Below are positions 1 to 10,918 of a DNA stretch of 64,000 nt, one piece after another; the first letter of the stretch is position 1, and each line of letters starts with the position of its first letter. Origin of the DNA: Opitutaceae bacterium BACL24 MAG-120322-bin51 (lineage in GTDB: Bacteria > Verrucomicrobiota > Verrucomicrobiia > Opitutales > Coraliomargaritaceae); the NCBI GenBank assembly GCA_905182435.1, contig CAJJBN010000002.1, positions 1 through 64,000 on the forward strand. The letters run 5' to 3'. Below the pieces are notes generated by a model. That model was not told the DNA's origin, did not search any database, and saw nothing but the letters and a program-made list of their open reading frames with translations. The position numbers and the translations under genes were made by a program.

Positions 1-284
1 TACACGCACTCTACCACAGCGAAAGACTGACCTTAAGTGAAGTGGTGGCACTGATGACACATAAGGCTGCGGAGATCTGCAAACTGGATGCCGGTACACT
101 AAGCGTTGGCGCAACGGCCGATATATGCCTATTTGACCCTGATGAAGCATGGACGGTTAATGCGGATAAGTTCTACAGCAAGTCGCGTAATTGTCCATGG
201 CATGGTCAGGCGCTGAAAGGTAAAGTTAAGACGACCTATGTAGCAGGTCGTGCTGTTTTTGACGGCCAATCTATCATCATTTAA
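1..284 (+). CDS. pyrC: Dihydroorotase, C-terminal part (cut by window start)
   Basis: The reading frame is open from base 3 and ends in TAA at 282-284, giving about 93 C-terminal residues. It reads like the end of a class I dihydroorotase of the amidohydrolase superfamily, which cyclises N-carbamoyl-aspartate to dihydroorotate in pyrimidine synthesis. Visible features are the helix LTLSEVVALMTHKAAEI, the beta-sandwich return GTLSVGATADICLFDP, and the typical tail NCPWHGQALKGKV followed by a strand ending in AGRAVFDG. The metal-binding residues lie upstream of the window. An internal ATG at 42 is not the start. A membrane-protein gene begins 1 base after the stop, so the two may be co-transcribed. 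Confidence 0.85.
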   Translation, partial: HALYHSERLTLSEVVALMTHKAAEICKLDAGTLSVGATADICLFDPDEAWTVNADKFYSKSRNCPWHGQALKGKVKTTYVAGRAVFDGQSIII

Positions 285-285
285 G

Positions 286-1396
286 ATGGCTGTAGACCTA
301 GACCTCGGCCGCGATACTCGCGGGGGCAATCATTGTCGCGATCCTAGTTGCTAGTGCCGCGCTCTGGATCGTCCATCTGCAGCGCGATCAGCACCAGTTC
401 GCCTGCGCAGCGGGTGTGCCAGCCTGGCCGATTGGTTGGATCAACTTCGGCATCTTCATCTGTGCATTGGTTACTAGTGTTGTCGTCGTTCAACTATTCG
501 CGGCTGAATTCACTCATCTGATGCGATCCCATCGAAGCGACGGCCATCGCCAATGAGGTTGAACTAGAAACTTCCGCTCGATTTGGTGAGCAGCGACGAC
601 ACACCGGCAACCGAACGCCCGGCACTGACACCGTGGATGGCGGTGCTGGCGGTACTGCTGTTGCAACTCCCATTGCTGGCGACCTTCTGCGCGCTGCGTC
701 GATTTTACCCGAAGTATTTTGCCGGTCGACTCAACAGCCAGTGCTTTAACGCTCTGGCAGTCACTCACTCAAGCGATACCGCATTTCATCCGTTATTTGC
801 CGATTATTTGGATCGTCAGTTTCGCATGGTCAAAATTACTCGCCGAACTGCTGCGGCGCGGCTTCATCGAGGATTTCCCTCCCCAAGAACTGATTAAACT
901 GTTCACTAATGGTGGCGATCTTACGGCAATTGCACTGCTCGCGGTCATTGCTGTGGTGCTCGCACCACTCGTTGAAGAAATTATTTTTCGAGGCGGGATC
1001 TATCGTTTTTTTAAAAGCCAGTCGACCGTCCTACCTGCTCAAATAATTAGCGGCGCCTTGTTCGCCTTGATGCATGGCAACCTAATGTCATTTTTACCAC
1101 TGGTCGTCGTTGGTATTATCCTCGCACGTGTGTATGAAAGCTCGGGAAACATTCTAATGCCGATTTGCTTCCACGCCTACTTTAACGGATTCAGTCTCCT
1201 CATGTTATTGATTATGAGTAAATCTCCCTTCCCATTAATTGAATCTTCTGATATGGTTCATAGAACTTGTCGTTACAATCCGGTTGCATTAGCGATCATC
1301 TACAACAGCTGTTTAAATGCGGATAAGATTAAGCTACCAAGTGGCTACCATGGATGCGCCTTTGTTGCTGATATTATTGATAAAAGGTCCGGGTAA
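286..1396 (+). pseudogene. CPBP-family intramembrane metalloprotease, frame-broken
   Basis: The coding signal changes frame at least three times. ATG at 286 opens frame 1. Frame 2 (311-550) then encodes two hydrophobic helices (AILAGAIIVAILVASAALW; GWINFGIFICALVTSVVVV). A short piece near 522-590 in frame 3 reads DPIEATAIANEVELETSARF. Frame 1 (583-720) gives a third helix, and frame 2 (719 on) carries the CPBP (CAAX protease and bacteriocin-processing) domain. Its motifs are visible: EE in LAPLVEEIIFRGG, FALMHG, and the late His in PICFHAYFNG. Such proteins are membrane-embedded proteases, often of unknown substrate. The catalytic core after 719 is intact, so sequencing indels are as likely as true decay. 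The natural end is probably near 1240; the frame runs on to a TAA at 1394-1396 through sequence with no recognisable domain. Confidence 0.7.
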
Positions 1397-1698
1397 GTCA
1401 TTTATTGTGACTGCGCTAAGCGTAATCTGCTCGACTATCTCACGCCCGCAGAAAATGAACAGCGTGCTCGCGATGCTGCCGTCGAAGTAGTTGCTACATT
1501 CCAACGCAAATAATTTTCCAACGATCACTTTTACACTCAAAGCTGCTGGCTCAAATCCAGCAGATTTTTTGTTGTTCCACCCAACTTTGTATCAGTAAAT
1601 CAATAACTGAGATGGTCTACTTTGCCTCGCCGCAGGTAACAATCTCAGCATGAACTCTCAACTTGCCAGTTCAAATGGTTTCAGTTCCTCTATCAGTT
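1397..1698. other. Intergenic, no recognisable gene
   Basis: This 302-base stretch lies between the broken CPBP gene and tsaB. In the frame of the upstream gene, after the TAA, an open tail runs to TAA near 1512 and encodes residues such as AKRNLLDYLTPAENEQR. It looks protein-like, but I cannot assign it. I see no RNA gene and no convincing terminator. Confidence 0.4.
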
Positions 1699-2382
1699 AT
1701 GGAAATTCATCCTTCAACGATCCCACCCGCTTCACCCACCCTCGTCATCGATGGTAGTGGCTCAGTGGTCTTTGCGGGCGTGCTAGGATCAGATGGCAAT
1801 TGGCTCGCCCGCTCAGAGCAGACTGGTGCCCCACTGGAGAGCCTCTTTCCCGCAATCGAAGCGACACTCGATGCAGCTCAGCTGACTCTGGCGGACATGC
1901 GCAGCTTCATCTATTGCGAAGGACCTGGCTCGGTGCTTGGCTTACGACTTTGCGCAATGGCGATTGAGACTTGGAGTCGCTTGTACCCACAATCGGCGCA
2001 CTACTACGCCTACAATAGCCTACAATTGACCGCCGCACTCATTTGCGTAGACACGCCAGATCTTGACCAAGCGCTGCTGATATCAGACTGGAAAAAAGGC
2101 ACTTGGAATGCGGTTAAGATTCGCAATGGTCAACCGTCAGTTGCAGAAGTCGCTGACGACGACAGCATCGCGAATTGGACCGACTCGCTTTACCACCTCC
2201 CGCAACGCAAAGGCTGGCAACAGCCGCCTGCCAATGCGACTGCCGTCGAGTATCGCGCCGACCGACTTGCGGAAGTCTTCCATCTGCTACGGCCGACCGA
2301 AAGCGTCGAGCTCTACGCTGCGGGCGTGAACGTATTTCAAAAATGGACAGCCGAGCGGCACCGTGCCCCGACATCAAGCTGA
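1699..2382 (+). CDS. tsaB: tRNA threonylcarbamoyladenosine biosynthesis protein TsaB
   Basis: The protein has about 227 residues with the ASKHA-fold start PTLVIDGSG and the TsaB hallmark [17 protein letters not shown], matching the family's GPGSFTGLR-like loop. TsaB is the scaffold that pairs with TsaD and TsaE to make the t6A37 modification in ANN-decoding tRNAs. The length fits the family (about 220-240). I chose ATG 1699 because it lies closest to the conserved first strand; TTG 1663 and ATG 1675 are in-frame alternatives. The 3' end overlaps the alr reading frame by 20 bases, which suggests an operon. No Shine-Dalgarno motif is visible. Confidence 0.85.
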   Translation: MEIHPSTIPPASPTLVIDGSGSVVFAGVLGSDGNWLARSEQTGAPLESLFPAIEATLDAAQLTLADMRSFIYCEGPGSVLGLRLCAMAIETWSRLYPQSAHYYAYNSLQLTAALICVDTPDLDQALLISDWKKGTWNAVKIRNGQPSVAEVADDDSIANWTDSLYHLPQRKGWQQPPANATAVEYRADRLAEVFHLLRPTESVELYAAGVNVFQKWTAERHRAPTSS

Positions 2383-3576
2383 AGTCCAAATTGCTGCGCC
2401 ATCTTCGACAGACCTCCGCCACAACCCTTTATTCTTAACTCATATTCCAAATTCCCTACAACGCTGTTGGGCTGAGATCAATCTCGCTGCATTTGAACGT
2501 AATTTAAAGCGCATCCAAGCCGCGCTGCCATTAGACGTGCGCTATGTCGCCGTGGTAAAGGCAGATGCCTATGGCCACGGGATGCCGCAAATGGTGCGCC
2601 GCTTAATGCAGAGCGGCGTTGATTATTTCGCCGTCGCCAACGTGCACGAAGCCGCGGACATCCGCCACATGGGCAAGGGCTGGCCGATCCTCATACTCAG
2701 CCCGCTACTTCCAGAGGAAGACCAGTTCTTAGTCGATTACGATCTGATCGGCACAGTGAGCACCCCAGAGGAGGCCGCGCGCTTTAGTACACTGGGTGCG
2801 TCTCGCGATGTGCCGATTAAGGTACATTTAAAAATAGACACTGGAATGGGACGACTTGGCATTTGGCACGAAAAAGCCCTTGCCCTACTTCGCACTATAC
2901 GTGAATTGCCGAACCTCAAACTCGAGGGAATCTACACGCACTTCTCTAGCGCCGACAGCGAACGCCAATTTACCCGCATCCAACGCCAGCGTTTCCTAAC
3001 GATTCTAGACCAAACAGATACCACTGGCTTATTGATACATGCAGACAATTCAGCCAGTCTCAATACATTGAGCGGCGATAGTCCCTTTAACGCGGTTCGC
3101 ATCGGATTGCTCCAATTTGGAGTTCGCCCCTATCCAGACTCCTTGCTCGGCAACGTTGAAGTCGAGCCTGTCTTTAGCTTTCATACTCGGGTTGGCATCG
3201 TTAAAGACCTGCCTGTAGGTACAGACATCAGTTACGGTCGCACCTGCTCGCTCAAACGCGACACACGTATCGCTGTGCTCACTGCAGGCTATGCGGATGG
3301 TATTCCGCTTAAGTTAAGTAACACTGGCACTGTCCTATTAGACGGCCAGCACTGCCCTATTCTTGGGCGTGTCACCATGGATCAAACCATTATTGTTTAA
3401 GTGACATTAAGCGAACAATCAGCTCAGGCGACCGCGTGGTTTTGATCGGCACAAGTCAAGCGGACGAAATCACGGCCAGTGAATTTAGTGAGCTCGCTGG
3501 AACAATCCCTTGGGAGGCCCTTTGTTCCATTACAAAACGAGTGGTACGTATTTACGTCGGCTCGAGAGAAATCTAG
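2363..3576 (+). CDS. alr: Alanine racemase, frameshifted near the C-terminus
   Basis: This is a PLP enzyme that interconverts L- and D-alanine for peptidoglycan. The PLP lysine sits in [12 protein letters not shown] and the second catalytic base, tyrosine, in DISYGRTC, followed by AGYADGIP and GRVTMDQT. The frame from GTG 2363 stops at TAA 3398-3400. The missing tail continues one frame over ([17 protein letters not shown] ... [11 protein letters not shown]) to TAG 3574-3576. Restoring one base near 3395-3398 joins the two parts into a normal length of about 404 residues. As alr is usually essential, a base-calling deletion is more likely than a real break. GTG 2363 is the only usable start I find. 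The gene overlaps tsaB. Confidence 0.88.
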
Positions 3577-3577
3577 T

Positions 3578-3709
3578 ATTCCACAGGCAGTCACAGCAAA
3601 TATAACTCCGCAGGTCGAAGCAGCCTGCCTGGCGGTTGGCATACAGCACTGCATCAGTAAACCGGTCACCTCAAAGACGCTGTTCGAGCTAATTAATATC
3701 TACGTCTAA
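3578..3709 (+). pseudogene. Response-regulator receiver (REC) domain relic
   Basis: About 43 residues match the last third of a REC domain: AVTANITPQVEAACLAVGIQ resembles the common ALTAN...EACLAAGM stretch, and CISKPVTSKTLFELI contains the conserved lysine of the KP motif and the start of alpha-5. The phospho-acceptor aspartate and the first two thirds are absent. The relic directly follows the frameshifted end of alr, so any parent gene has been deleted. No start codon can be assigned. It ends with TAA at 3707-3709. Confidence 0.6.
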
Positions 3710-3738
3710 TTGAACCTATCCCTTTTTAGGCTCAATTT

Positions 3739-3767
3739 TGTTGTCGATACATACCGAATCGACAACA
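3739..3767. promoter_or_regulatory. Perfect 10-bp inverted repeat upstream of pycB
   Basis: TGTTGTCGAT at 3739-3748 and its exact reverse complement ATCGACAACA at 3758-3767 flank a 9-base loop. The repeat lies about 120 bases before the carboxyltransferase gene. It could be a repressor operator, or a terminator for the upstream region. It is not followed by a long T-run, which slightly favours an operator. Confidence 0.4.
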
Positions 3768-3884
3768 CCTGCAGAAACACTGTTATTTTAGGTCTTTTTA
3801 TTATCTTCTAGCCACGACTCGGCTGACCTAATAACTTGGCTGGTATTTTTCTACATACCACAGTATAAAATCTTCCAATAAGAT

Positions 3885-5372
<1,488 letters not shown>

Positions 5373-5543
5373 CCTCAACTGCGTAGCACACGCCGCCCCC
5401 AATCAGCAGCCCTTTTTTTGTACACTCTGCAGTGGTTCAATCCCTGCTGGCATCAATCACTTGCGCACGTCTTCCTCAAATGCTAGACAACATAGTTTAA
5501 ATCGGTTTTCAGTGACCTATAAAATACTGCCTGCATAAAAGAG

Positions 5544-5990
5544 ATGAAAATAGAAGCCGCCAACACAGACGCTTGGAATATAGCCAAAGGTAAGAATCCG
5601 GAGCAGCCTACGGTCTTGCGCTTCAGGCCCAGTTTACATGAACATTTGGGTAACGAAGACTACCCTAGAAGGCTGGTAATCATCTGGCAATTTGAGGCAG
5701 TCGATACAACTGGCATGCCGTCGGACACTCAGAGTGCCGACATGAAGGACTTTGAAGACATGCTAATTGATGCACTTGATCCAGATCGACTAGCGATACT
5801 CGCTTTCGTCTTCACTAGTTCGGGGTCAAGGGAATGGAATTTTTATCTCTCAGACGTCAGCGAAGTCGGGATCCGGATCAACAAAGCCCTCTCAACCATT
5901 CCACAATTGCCCATCGACTTAACCGTCGAGCATGACCCAAATTGGGATGAATTGAGGCAAGTCTTTCAGCTATGCCAACAGGGAGGCTAG
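5544..5990 (+). CDS. DUF695-like protein
   Basis: This 148-residue soluble protein has no signal peptide. The pattern RRLVIIWQFEAVDTTGMPS, then an acidic helix with a repeated DFEDMLIDALD, then FTSSGSREWNFYL, resembles DUF695-family proteins, whose function is unknown. The assignment rests on recalled motif order. An AAGAG stretch 4 bases before ATG 5544 is one of the few plausible ribosome-binding sites in this part of the window. It stands alone between the carboxyltransferase and cysE. Confidence 0.65.
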   Translation: MKIEAANTDAWNIAKGKNPEQPTVLRFRPSLHEHLGNEDYPRRLVIIWQFEAVDTTGMPSDTQSADMKDFEDMLIDALDPDRLAILAFVFTSSGSREWNFYLSDVSEVGIRINKALSTIPQLPIDLTVEHDPNWDELRQVFQLCQQGG

Positions 5991-6279
5991 ACAAGTTACA
6001 CCTGCGGGATTGACTGTGTGGCGCATCTGTCAGACACCCGCCACTACCACTCCCGAGGACAGTTGATTGCTATCAATCGCGACCCAACACTGGTATCTCG
6101 GCATCACTTGGAATATCGCCCAGTCAAATGTTGCGCATTTTCGAGACTATGAGTTGCAATTTTCTGATGCAAAGGAAGTCTATTCGGGATATACTTTTCG
6201 TCATGTGTAACTGGGGGCTAGCTCGTAGCGTCGGTTTCGTATGGCATTCCCTTTAAGAAACACTACTGAATATAATTCT

Positions 6280-7068
6280 ATGCAACCAATCGACCTCGAC
6301 GCCCACTGGGGCGAGATCCGCCACGAAGCCAGCCAAATCGTCGCCCGAGAGCCGGCGCTCAAGCCGTTACTGGACGAGACCGTCTTGGATCGTTGCTCGT
6401 TTGCTGAATGCCTCACCTATCGCCTTGCCCGCAAGTTGGTTAACCACTCGACCTCAGTCAAAGTACTGCACGAGGTGTTCATCGAAACCTTTATGCACGA
6501 TCCAATGATCTTACAACATGTCGCTCGTGATATGGTTGCTTTTTATGAGCGTGATCCGGCCTGCCCTGATGCACTCACCCCGTTGCTCTATTTTAAAGGT
6601 TTTCAGGCACTGGTCTGCTACCGAGTCGGCCACCACCTCTGGCAACACGGCCGTAAGGAGCTCGCGCTCTACCTGCAAAGTCTTATCTCCGAGACCTTCG
6701 CTGTGGACATCCATCCCGCGGCCAAAATCGGCTGTGGGATTTTGCTCGACCACGCGACAGGCTTCGTCGCAGGCGAAACCACTGTGATCGAAAGCAACGT
6801 ATCGATTCTGCACGCAGTGACTCTCGGAGGAACCGGTAAGGACCGCGGCGATCGTCACCCAAAGGTGCGTTCTGGCGTGCTGCTTGGCGCAGGGGCCAAA
6901 ATCCTCGGCAATGTTGAAATCGGTGCAGGGGCGAAAGTCGGCGCTGGCAGCGTGGTGCTCAAGGATGTGCCACCTCACACCAGTGTCGCTGGCGTGCCAG
7001 CGCAAGTGATCGGTAAAGCTTCCGAAGTATCGCCAGCCTTGGGTATGTGCCAGGATTTCGAAAATTAA
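6280..7068 (+). CDS. cysE: Serine O-acetyltransferase
   Basis: This enzyme makes O-acetylserine from serine and acetyl-CoA, the first step of cysteine synthesis. The N-terminal helical SATase domain (about residues 1-130) is followed by the left-handed beta-helix hexapeptide domain, with VDIHPAAKIGCGILLDHATG, LHAVTLGGTGKDRGDRHPK (catalytic His and Asp region) and AGVPAQVIGK. Starting at ATG 6280 gives 262 residues whose first helix (LDAHWGEIRHEA) lines up with E. coli CysE. An in-frame ATG at 6241 would add 13 unconserved residues. The C-terminal tail is shorter than in E. coli, so feedback inhibition and binding of the O-acetylserine sulfhydrylase cannot be judged. Confidence 0.93.
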   Translation: MQPIDLDAHWGEIRHEASQIVAREPALKPLLDETVLDRCSFAECLTYRLARKLVNHSTSVKVLHEVFIETFMHDPMILQHVARDMVAFYERDPACPDALTPLLYFKGFQALVCYRVGHHLWQHGRKELALYLQSLISETFAVDIHPAAKIGCGILLDHATGFVAGETTVIESNVSILHAVTLGGTGKDRGDRHPKVRSGVLLGAGAKILGNVEIGAGAKVGAGSVVLKDVPPHTSVAGVPAQVIGKASEVSPALGMCQDFEN

Positions 7069-7184
7069 GTACGCGTCGTACTACCGCCAGTTAAACGCGT
7101 TTCACTTAGCATGCTCATAGTTCACCGAGTCAGGGATTTTTTAGGATTTAAACAAGGGTTAGGTGTAACACTTAACAATATGAT

Positions 7185-9416
7185 ATGATGATACCGTATC
7201 TCGCAATGGCTACCACACAGCATGCACTCTGGGCGCTCTGCCTCGCAGTCGGTGCAGGTTGTTTACTCACAGTCTTATCGAGGCGGCTCCATCTGCCGAC
7301 AATAGTACTCTTATTGCTTGGTGGATTTGCGCTCGGAGCAGAGGGCCTGAATGTGCTCCATCCGAATGAACTAGGCGAATTCTTGCCGATGATTGTTTCG
7401 CTAGCAGTCGGGTTAATTTTATTTGAAGGCGGGCTCACGCTCGAGATTAAGGACTTCTCGCACACTTCGACTGTCATCAAGCGCTTACTCACCGTTGGAG
7501 TGCTCATCACTTGGCTGGGATCCGCGCTCACGGCCTTTCTGGTATTCGACATCTCGCCCTCCTTCGCATTGCTGATGGGCAGTCTGATTATCGTAACTGG
7601 GCCGACTGTGATCGTACCCTTATTGCGCAGAATACGAGTCGATCAAAAGATCGGCAGTATTCTGCACTGGGAAGCGGTGTTGATTGATTCAATTGGTGTC
7701 TTCATTGCCATTCTTTGCTTCGAATGGGTAGTCGAAGGCGGCGGCACCGTGGCGTTGCCAAATTTCTTGATCCGCATCGTCAGCGGTATGGGCATCGGTT
7801 TCCTCGGTGGCTATCTGATCTACTGGTTCATGAAACACGACTGGGTGCCGGATAACATTGTCAATGCCTTTGCCTTGGCCAGTGCAATGCTCATCTTCGG
7901 TGCGACCGAGTTGATCAAACCGGAAGCGGGCCTACTTGCCGTCACTATTGCTGGACTAATTGTCGGACTGAACAAGCCGCGGCAGTTGCGCGAAGTCAAA
8001 GCCTTCAAGGCCGAGATCGTTGATTTACTCATCGGCCTACTTTTCTTATTATTGGTCGCTCGTCTTGAGCTACAACAGTTCGTCGATTTCTTCACCGCCG
8101 GCGGCGGCTGGGTGTTATGCTCCGTGATCTTATTGATTCGGCCGATTAGCATTGCCCTCTCTTCTTGGGGCACGACGCTCAATATTCGCGAGAAAGCACT
8201 ACTGAGTTGGGTCGCGCCGCGTGGTGTCGTAGCCGCATCGATGGCTTCGTTATTTGCCTTGTCGCTACAGGCGAAGGGCGACACCGAGGGCGCAGCGCTG
8301 ATGGAGTCTTTCGTCTATTCCATTATTTGTGCGACCGTCCTAATTCAGGGGCTTTCAGCGGGGCTCGTTGCAAAAGTGCTCCGTGTGCAACGCCCCGCAC
8401 CGAATGACTGGGTGATTATCGGCGCACATCACTTTGGCCGCGAACTCGCGCGTCAATTGATACGTGAAGATGAGCAGGATGTTATCCTACTAGATACCAA
8501 TGCGCGTAATATTACCCTCGCTAGGAAGGAAGGCATACCGGCCCTGCATTGCGATGGCATGGAAGCAGAAAAACTATACGAACAGGAACAAGCACTGTTT
8601 GGCACTGGCTACGTACTAGCCTTGACTGACAATGTTGAGCTGAATCAGCTCCTCATGCAGCGCTGGGCGCATGAGCTTGATAATGAGAAAGTCTTCGGGT
8701 GGATCCCGACAGACAGTCCGACCAATGAAGACCAACTTACGGGGCTATCTGTATTCGGCGATTTGTCTCGTCCTGCTGTGATCGGTAGCGAATTGCTGCA
8801 GGAGGAAAGTAGTTTCGAATCTGTCAGATGGGAGGATGGTATGACACTTCCCTCGGGCGATTGGCATCCGCTCTTTATTCGCCGCGGCAAGCAGCTCAAG
8901 GCAGTGCCGCAAGACACTGCCCTCAAGGAGATGGTCAAGCAAGACGATGAAGTGATCTGCTTGCGCCGCGCAGAGGGCTTCCTACTGCGCGCACTTCAAA
9001 GTGGTGGTCATCTCTCAATTGAGTGTGAAACAATTGAGCAACTCTATCAAAAACTGGCACATCTTGCGACCGAAGCCATCGAAGGAATCTCAGCTGAAAC
9101 GATTCTAGAGGACCTCAGTGCCCAAGGTGAGATCTTTCCGGCCTTCTTGGGCCACGGCATCGCAATACCGCACGTCTATAGTGCTGAGCTGAACCATCGT
9201 ATCTGCTATGTCGCGACACTGCCCAAGGGCCTTGAAATAGCCGGCCAGGTGGAGGCGATCGATTTTGTCTTTTTCCTTCTCAGCCCGAAAGGCGACACGC
9301 AAGGCCACCTTTCTACGTTGGCTGAAATTGCCAAAAGCTGCCGCTCTGAGCGCCGCCGCAAGCAGATTAAATCCGCTCAGCGGATCGAGGATGTGATCAC
9401 AGCGATTGATAGCTAG
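7185..9416 (+). CDS. CPA1-type Na+(K+)/H+ antiporter fused to TrkA-N and PTS EIIA-like domains
   Basis: The protein has 743 residues in three parts. Residues 1-400 hold about 12-13 membrane segments of a monovalent cation:proton antiporter, including VTGPTVIVPLLRR and WEAVLIDSIGV, which carry the TM5-TM6 acidic residue of the NhaP/CPA1 group. Residues 410-530 are a TrkA-N-like nucleotide-binding Rossmann domain (DWVIIGAHHFGRELARQL ... ILLDTN). Residues 600-743 resemble a fructose/nitrogen-type PTS EIIA domain, with a candidate phospho-histidine in FLGHGIAIPHVYS. The design suggests transport gated by nucleotide and by a PTS-like phosphorelay. Coupling ion and real phosphorylation are inferred. 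The window shows no EI or HPr. Confidence 0.85.
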   Translation: MMIPYLAMATTQHALWALCLAVGAGCLLTVLSRRLHLPTIVLLLLGGFALGAEGLNVLHPNELGEFLPMIVSLAVGLILFEGGLTLEIKDFSHTSTVIKRLLTVGVLITWLGSALTAFLVFDISPSFALLMGSLIIVTGPTVIVPLLRRIRVDQKIGSILHWEAVLIDSIGVFIAILCFEWVVEGGGTVALPNFLIRIVSGMGIGFLGGYLIYWFMKHDWVPDNIVNAFALASAMLIFGATELIKPEAGLLAVTIAGLIVGLNKPRQLREVKAFKAEIVDLLIGLLFLLLVARLELQQFVDFFTAGGGWVLCSVILLIRPISIALSSWGTTLNIREKALLSWVAPRGVVAASMASLFALSLQAKGDTEGAALMESFVYSIICATVLIQGLSAGLVAKVLRVQRPAPNDWVIIGAHHFGRELARQLIREDEQDVILLDTNARNITLARKEGIPALHCDGMEAEKLYEQEQALFGTGYVLALTDNVELNQLLMQRWAHELDNEKVFGWIPTDSPTNEDQLTGLSVFGDLSRPAVIGSELLQEESSFESVRWEDGMTLPSGDWHPLFIRRGKQLKAVPQDTALKEMVKQDDEVICLRRAEGFLLRALQSGGHLSIECETIEQLYQKLAHLATEAIEGISAETILEDLSAQGEIFPAFLGHGIAIPHVYSAELNHRICYVATLPKGLEIAGQVEAIDFVFFLLSPKGDTQGHLSTLAEIAKSCRSERRRKQIKSAQRIEDVITAIDS

Positions 9417-9479
9417 TGAGCCACTTGACCTTTAGCGCAGAGCCTATAACGTAAGATCCTTGCACCCTAACCGAGTAAG

Positions 9480-10478
9480 ATGATCTTGAAAAACCTCTTA
9501 ACTGTCCTAGTCCTGAGCTACCTACTCAGTTCACTTTCGACAGCCGCTGACAATATCATAATAAAGTATGAGCCCCCGGCCGCGCCGACGCAGGTGTATG
9601 TCTCAGTCTACATTATCGACATACTTAAAATTGAAGGCGCTGAGCAAGCATTCACCGGCGATTTAACTCTATTGATGTCTTGGCGCGACCCACGCCTCGC
9701 GCATGACAACGACCGCGCTCAAATTTTGCCATTACAGCAAGTTTGGAATCCACAGATCCTGATCGCCAATTCCAGGAATACCAAAATCAGCCTGCCAGAG
9801 ACCGTCGAGGTGCTGGCCGATGGCACAGTCAACTATCGACAACGATTAACTGGCACCTTCACATCACATTTTGATTTGCATCGTTTTCCAAATGATCAGC
9901 AAACGCTGATTGTCGATTTCGTCGCGCGTGGCTATCGTACTAACACGGTGCGACTGCTCCACGATGATTCGTGGACTGGACGTGCTGAACGCCTGACTAT
10001 CTCAGACTGGGCCGTTGGCGATGTGCGTCTGATTGAGGCGCCCTACACCATCCCTAGCCTCGACATTACCCTCCCCGGGCTTCGCCTCGAACTCCCCGTC
10101 GAGCGCCTAGTCGGCTACTATGCTGGTACGATATTGTCATCTGCCGCGATCATCGTCTGTATGGGCTGGCTGGTTTTCTGGATCGCACCCGCGTCGATCA
10201 ATCCGCGCATCAGTGTTTCAGTGACTTCCATGCTCACACTCATCGCTCATCGATTTGTAATCAAAGGAGAGCTCCCCAATCTGCCGTATTTAACCACCAT
10301 GGATTACTTCCTACTCGGATCAACATTGATGGTGCTCTTAGGCCTGATCGAAGTAGTCATCGTCCATCACGTTGTCAGTCGTGGCGACGAAGCTAAAGCC
10401 CTGCGCCTGAATCACATTTTCCGCTGGAGTTATCCGCTGCCTTTTCTCGCACTTCTGGCGTTCGTCTTGATGCGATAG
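9480..10478 (+). CDS. Pentameric ligand-gated ion channel (prokaryotic Cys-loop-family homologue)
   Basis: The 332-residue protein has a signal peptide (LLTVLVLSYLLSSLSTAA), a beta-rich extracellular domain (about residues 25-200; VYVSVYIIDILKIEGAEQAF, LTLLMSWRDPRL, DLHRFPNDQQTL) and four membrane helices. M1 follows ERLVGYYAGTI, M2 is about RISVSVTSMLTLIAHRFVI, M3 contains YFLLGSTLMVLLGLIEVVI, and M4 is at the C-terminus. The disulfide of animal Cys-loop receptors is absent, as in GLIC and ELIC. The FPFD-like loop appears as HRFPNDQQ. The ligand cannot be predicted. It lies 63 bases after the antiporter gene on the same strand. Confidence 0.88.
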   Translation: MILKNLLTVLVLSYLLSSLSTAADNIIIKYEPPAAPTQVYVSVYIIDILKIEGAEQAFTGDLTLLMSWRDPRLAHDNDRAQILPLQQVWNPQILIANSRNTKISLPETVEVLADGTVNYRQRLTGTFTSHFDLHRFPNDQQTLIVDFVARGYRTNTVRLLHDDSWTGRAERLTISDWAVGDVRLIEAPYTIPSLDITLPGLRLELPVERLVGYYAGTILSSAAIIVCMGWLVFWIAPASINPRISVSVTSMLTLIAHRFVIKGELPNLPYLTTMDYFLLGSTLMVLLGLIEVVIVHHVVSRGDEAKALRLNHIFRWSYPLPFLALLAFVLMR

Positions 10479-10583
10479 TCAATCGTTTCTAAAAAAAGGA
10501 CATTCTTTTCAAGCAGATATTGACAAGCCATAAACGAGAAGACACATACAGCATCTTCAATTTTGTGCTTTATGCTTTTTTTC

Positions 10584-10666
<83 letters not shown>

Positions 10667-10674
10667 GTGAAAGA

Positions 10675-10703
10675 AAAGGTCGAACTAAGGTTCGGCCTTT
10701 TTT
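10675..10703 (+). terminator. Rho-independent terminator after tRNA-Leu
   Basis: An 11-bp stem, AAAGGTCGAAC / GTTCGGCCTTT, with a 4-base loop, ends in a run of six T. It lies 8 bases after the tRNA. Confidence 0.85.
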
Positions 10704-10918
10704 GTGCCTGTAGCACTACTGTGCTCCGGGCTTTACCCTACGGGTGTTCAGATTACCTCGTGACTTTCGCTTAAGACCTAAGAGCTGGTTTGCCAGATCG
10801 AGAGCCGAAGGAGCCTAGTTGAATCGACCACCTTGAATTGATGTTGATGCCAATCAGGGCGATTCGCCCTAAATCCTTGAAATTCCACCGCAAGCGATGG
10901 AACCCATACATAGTTTCG

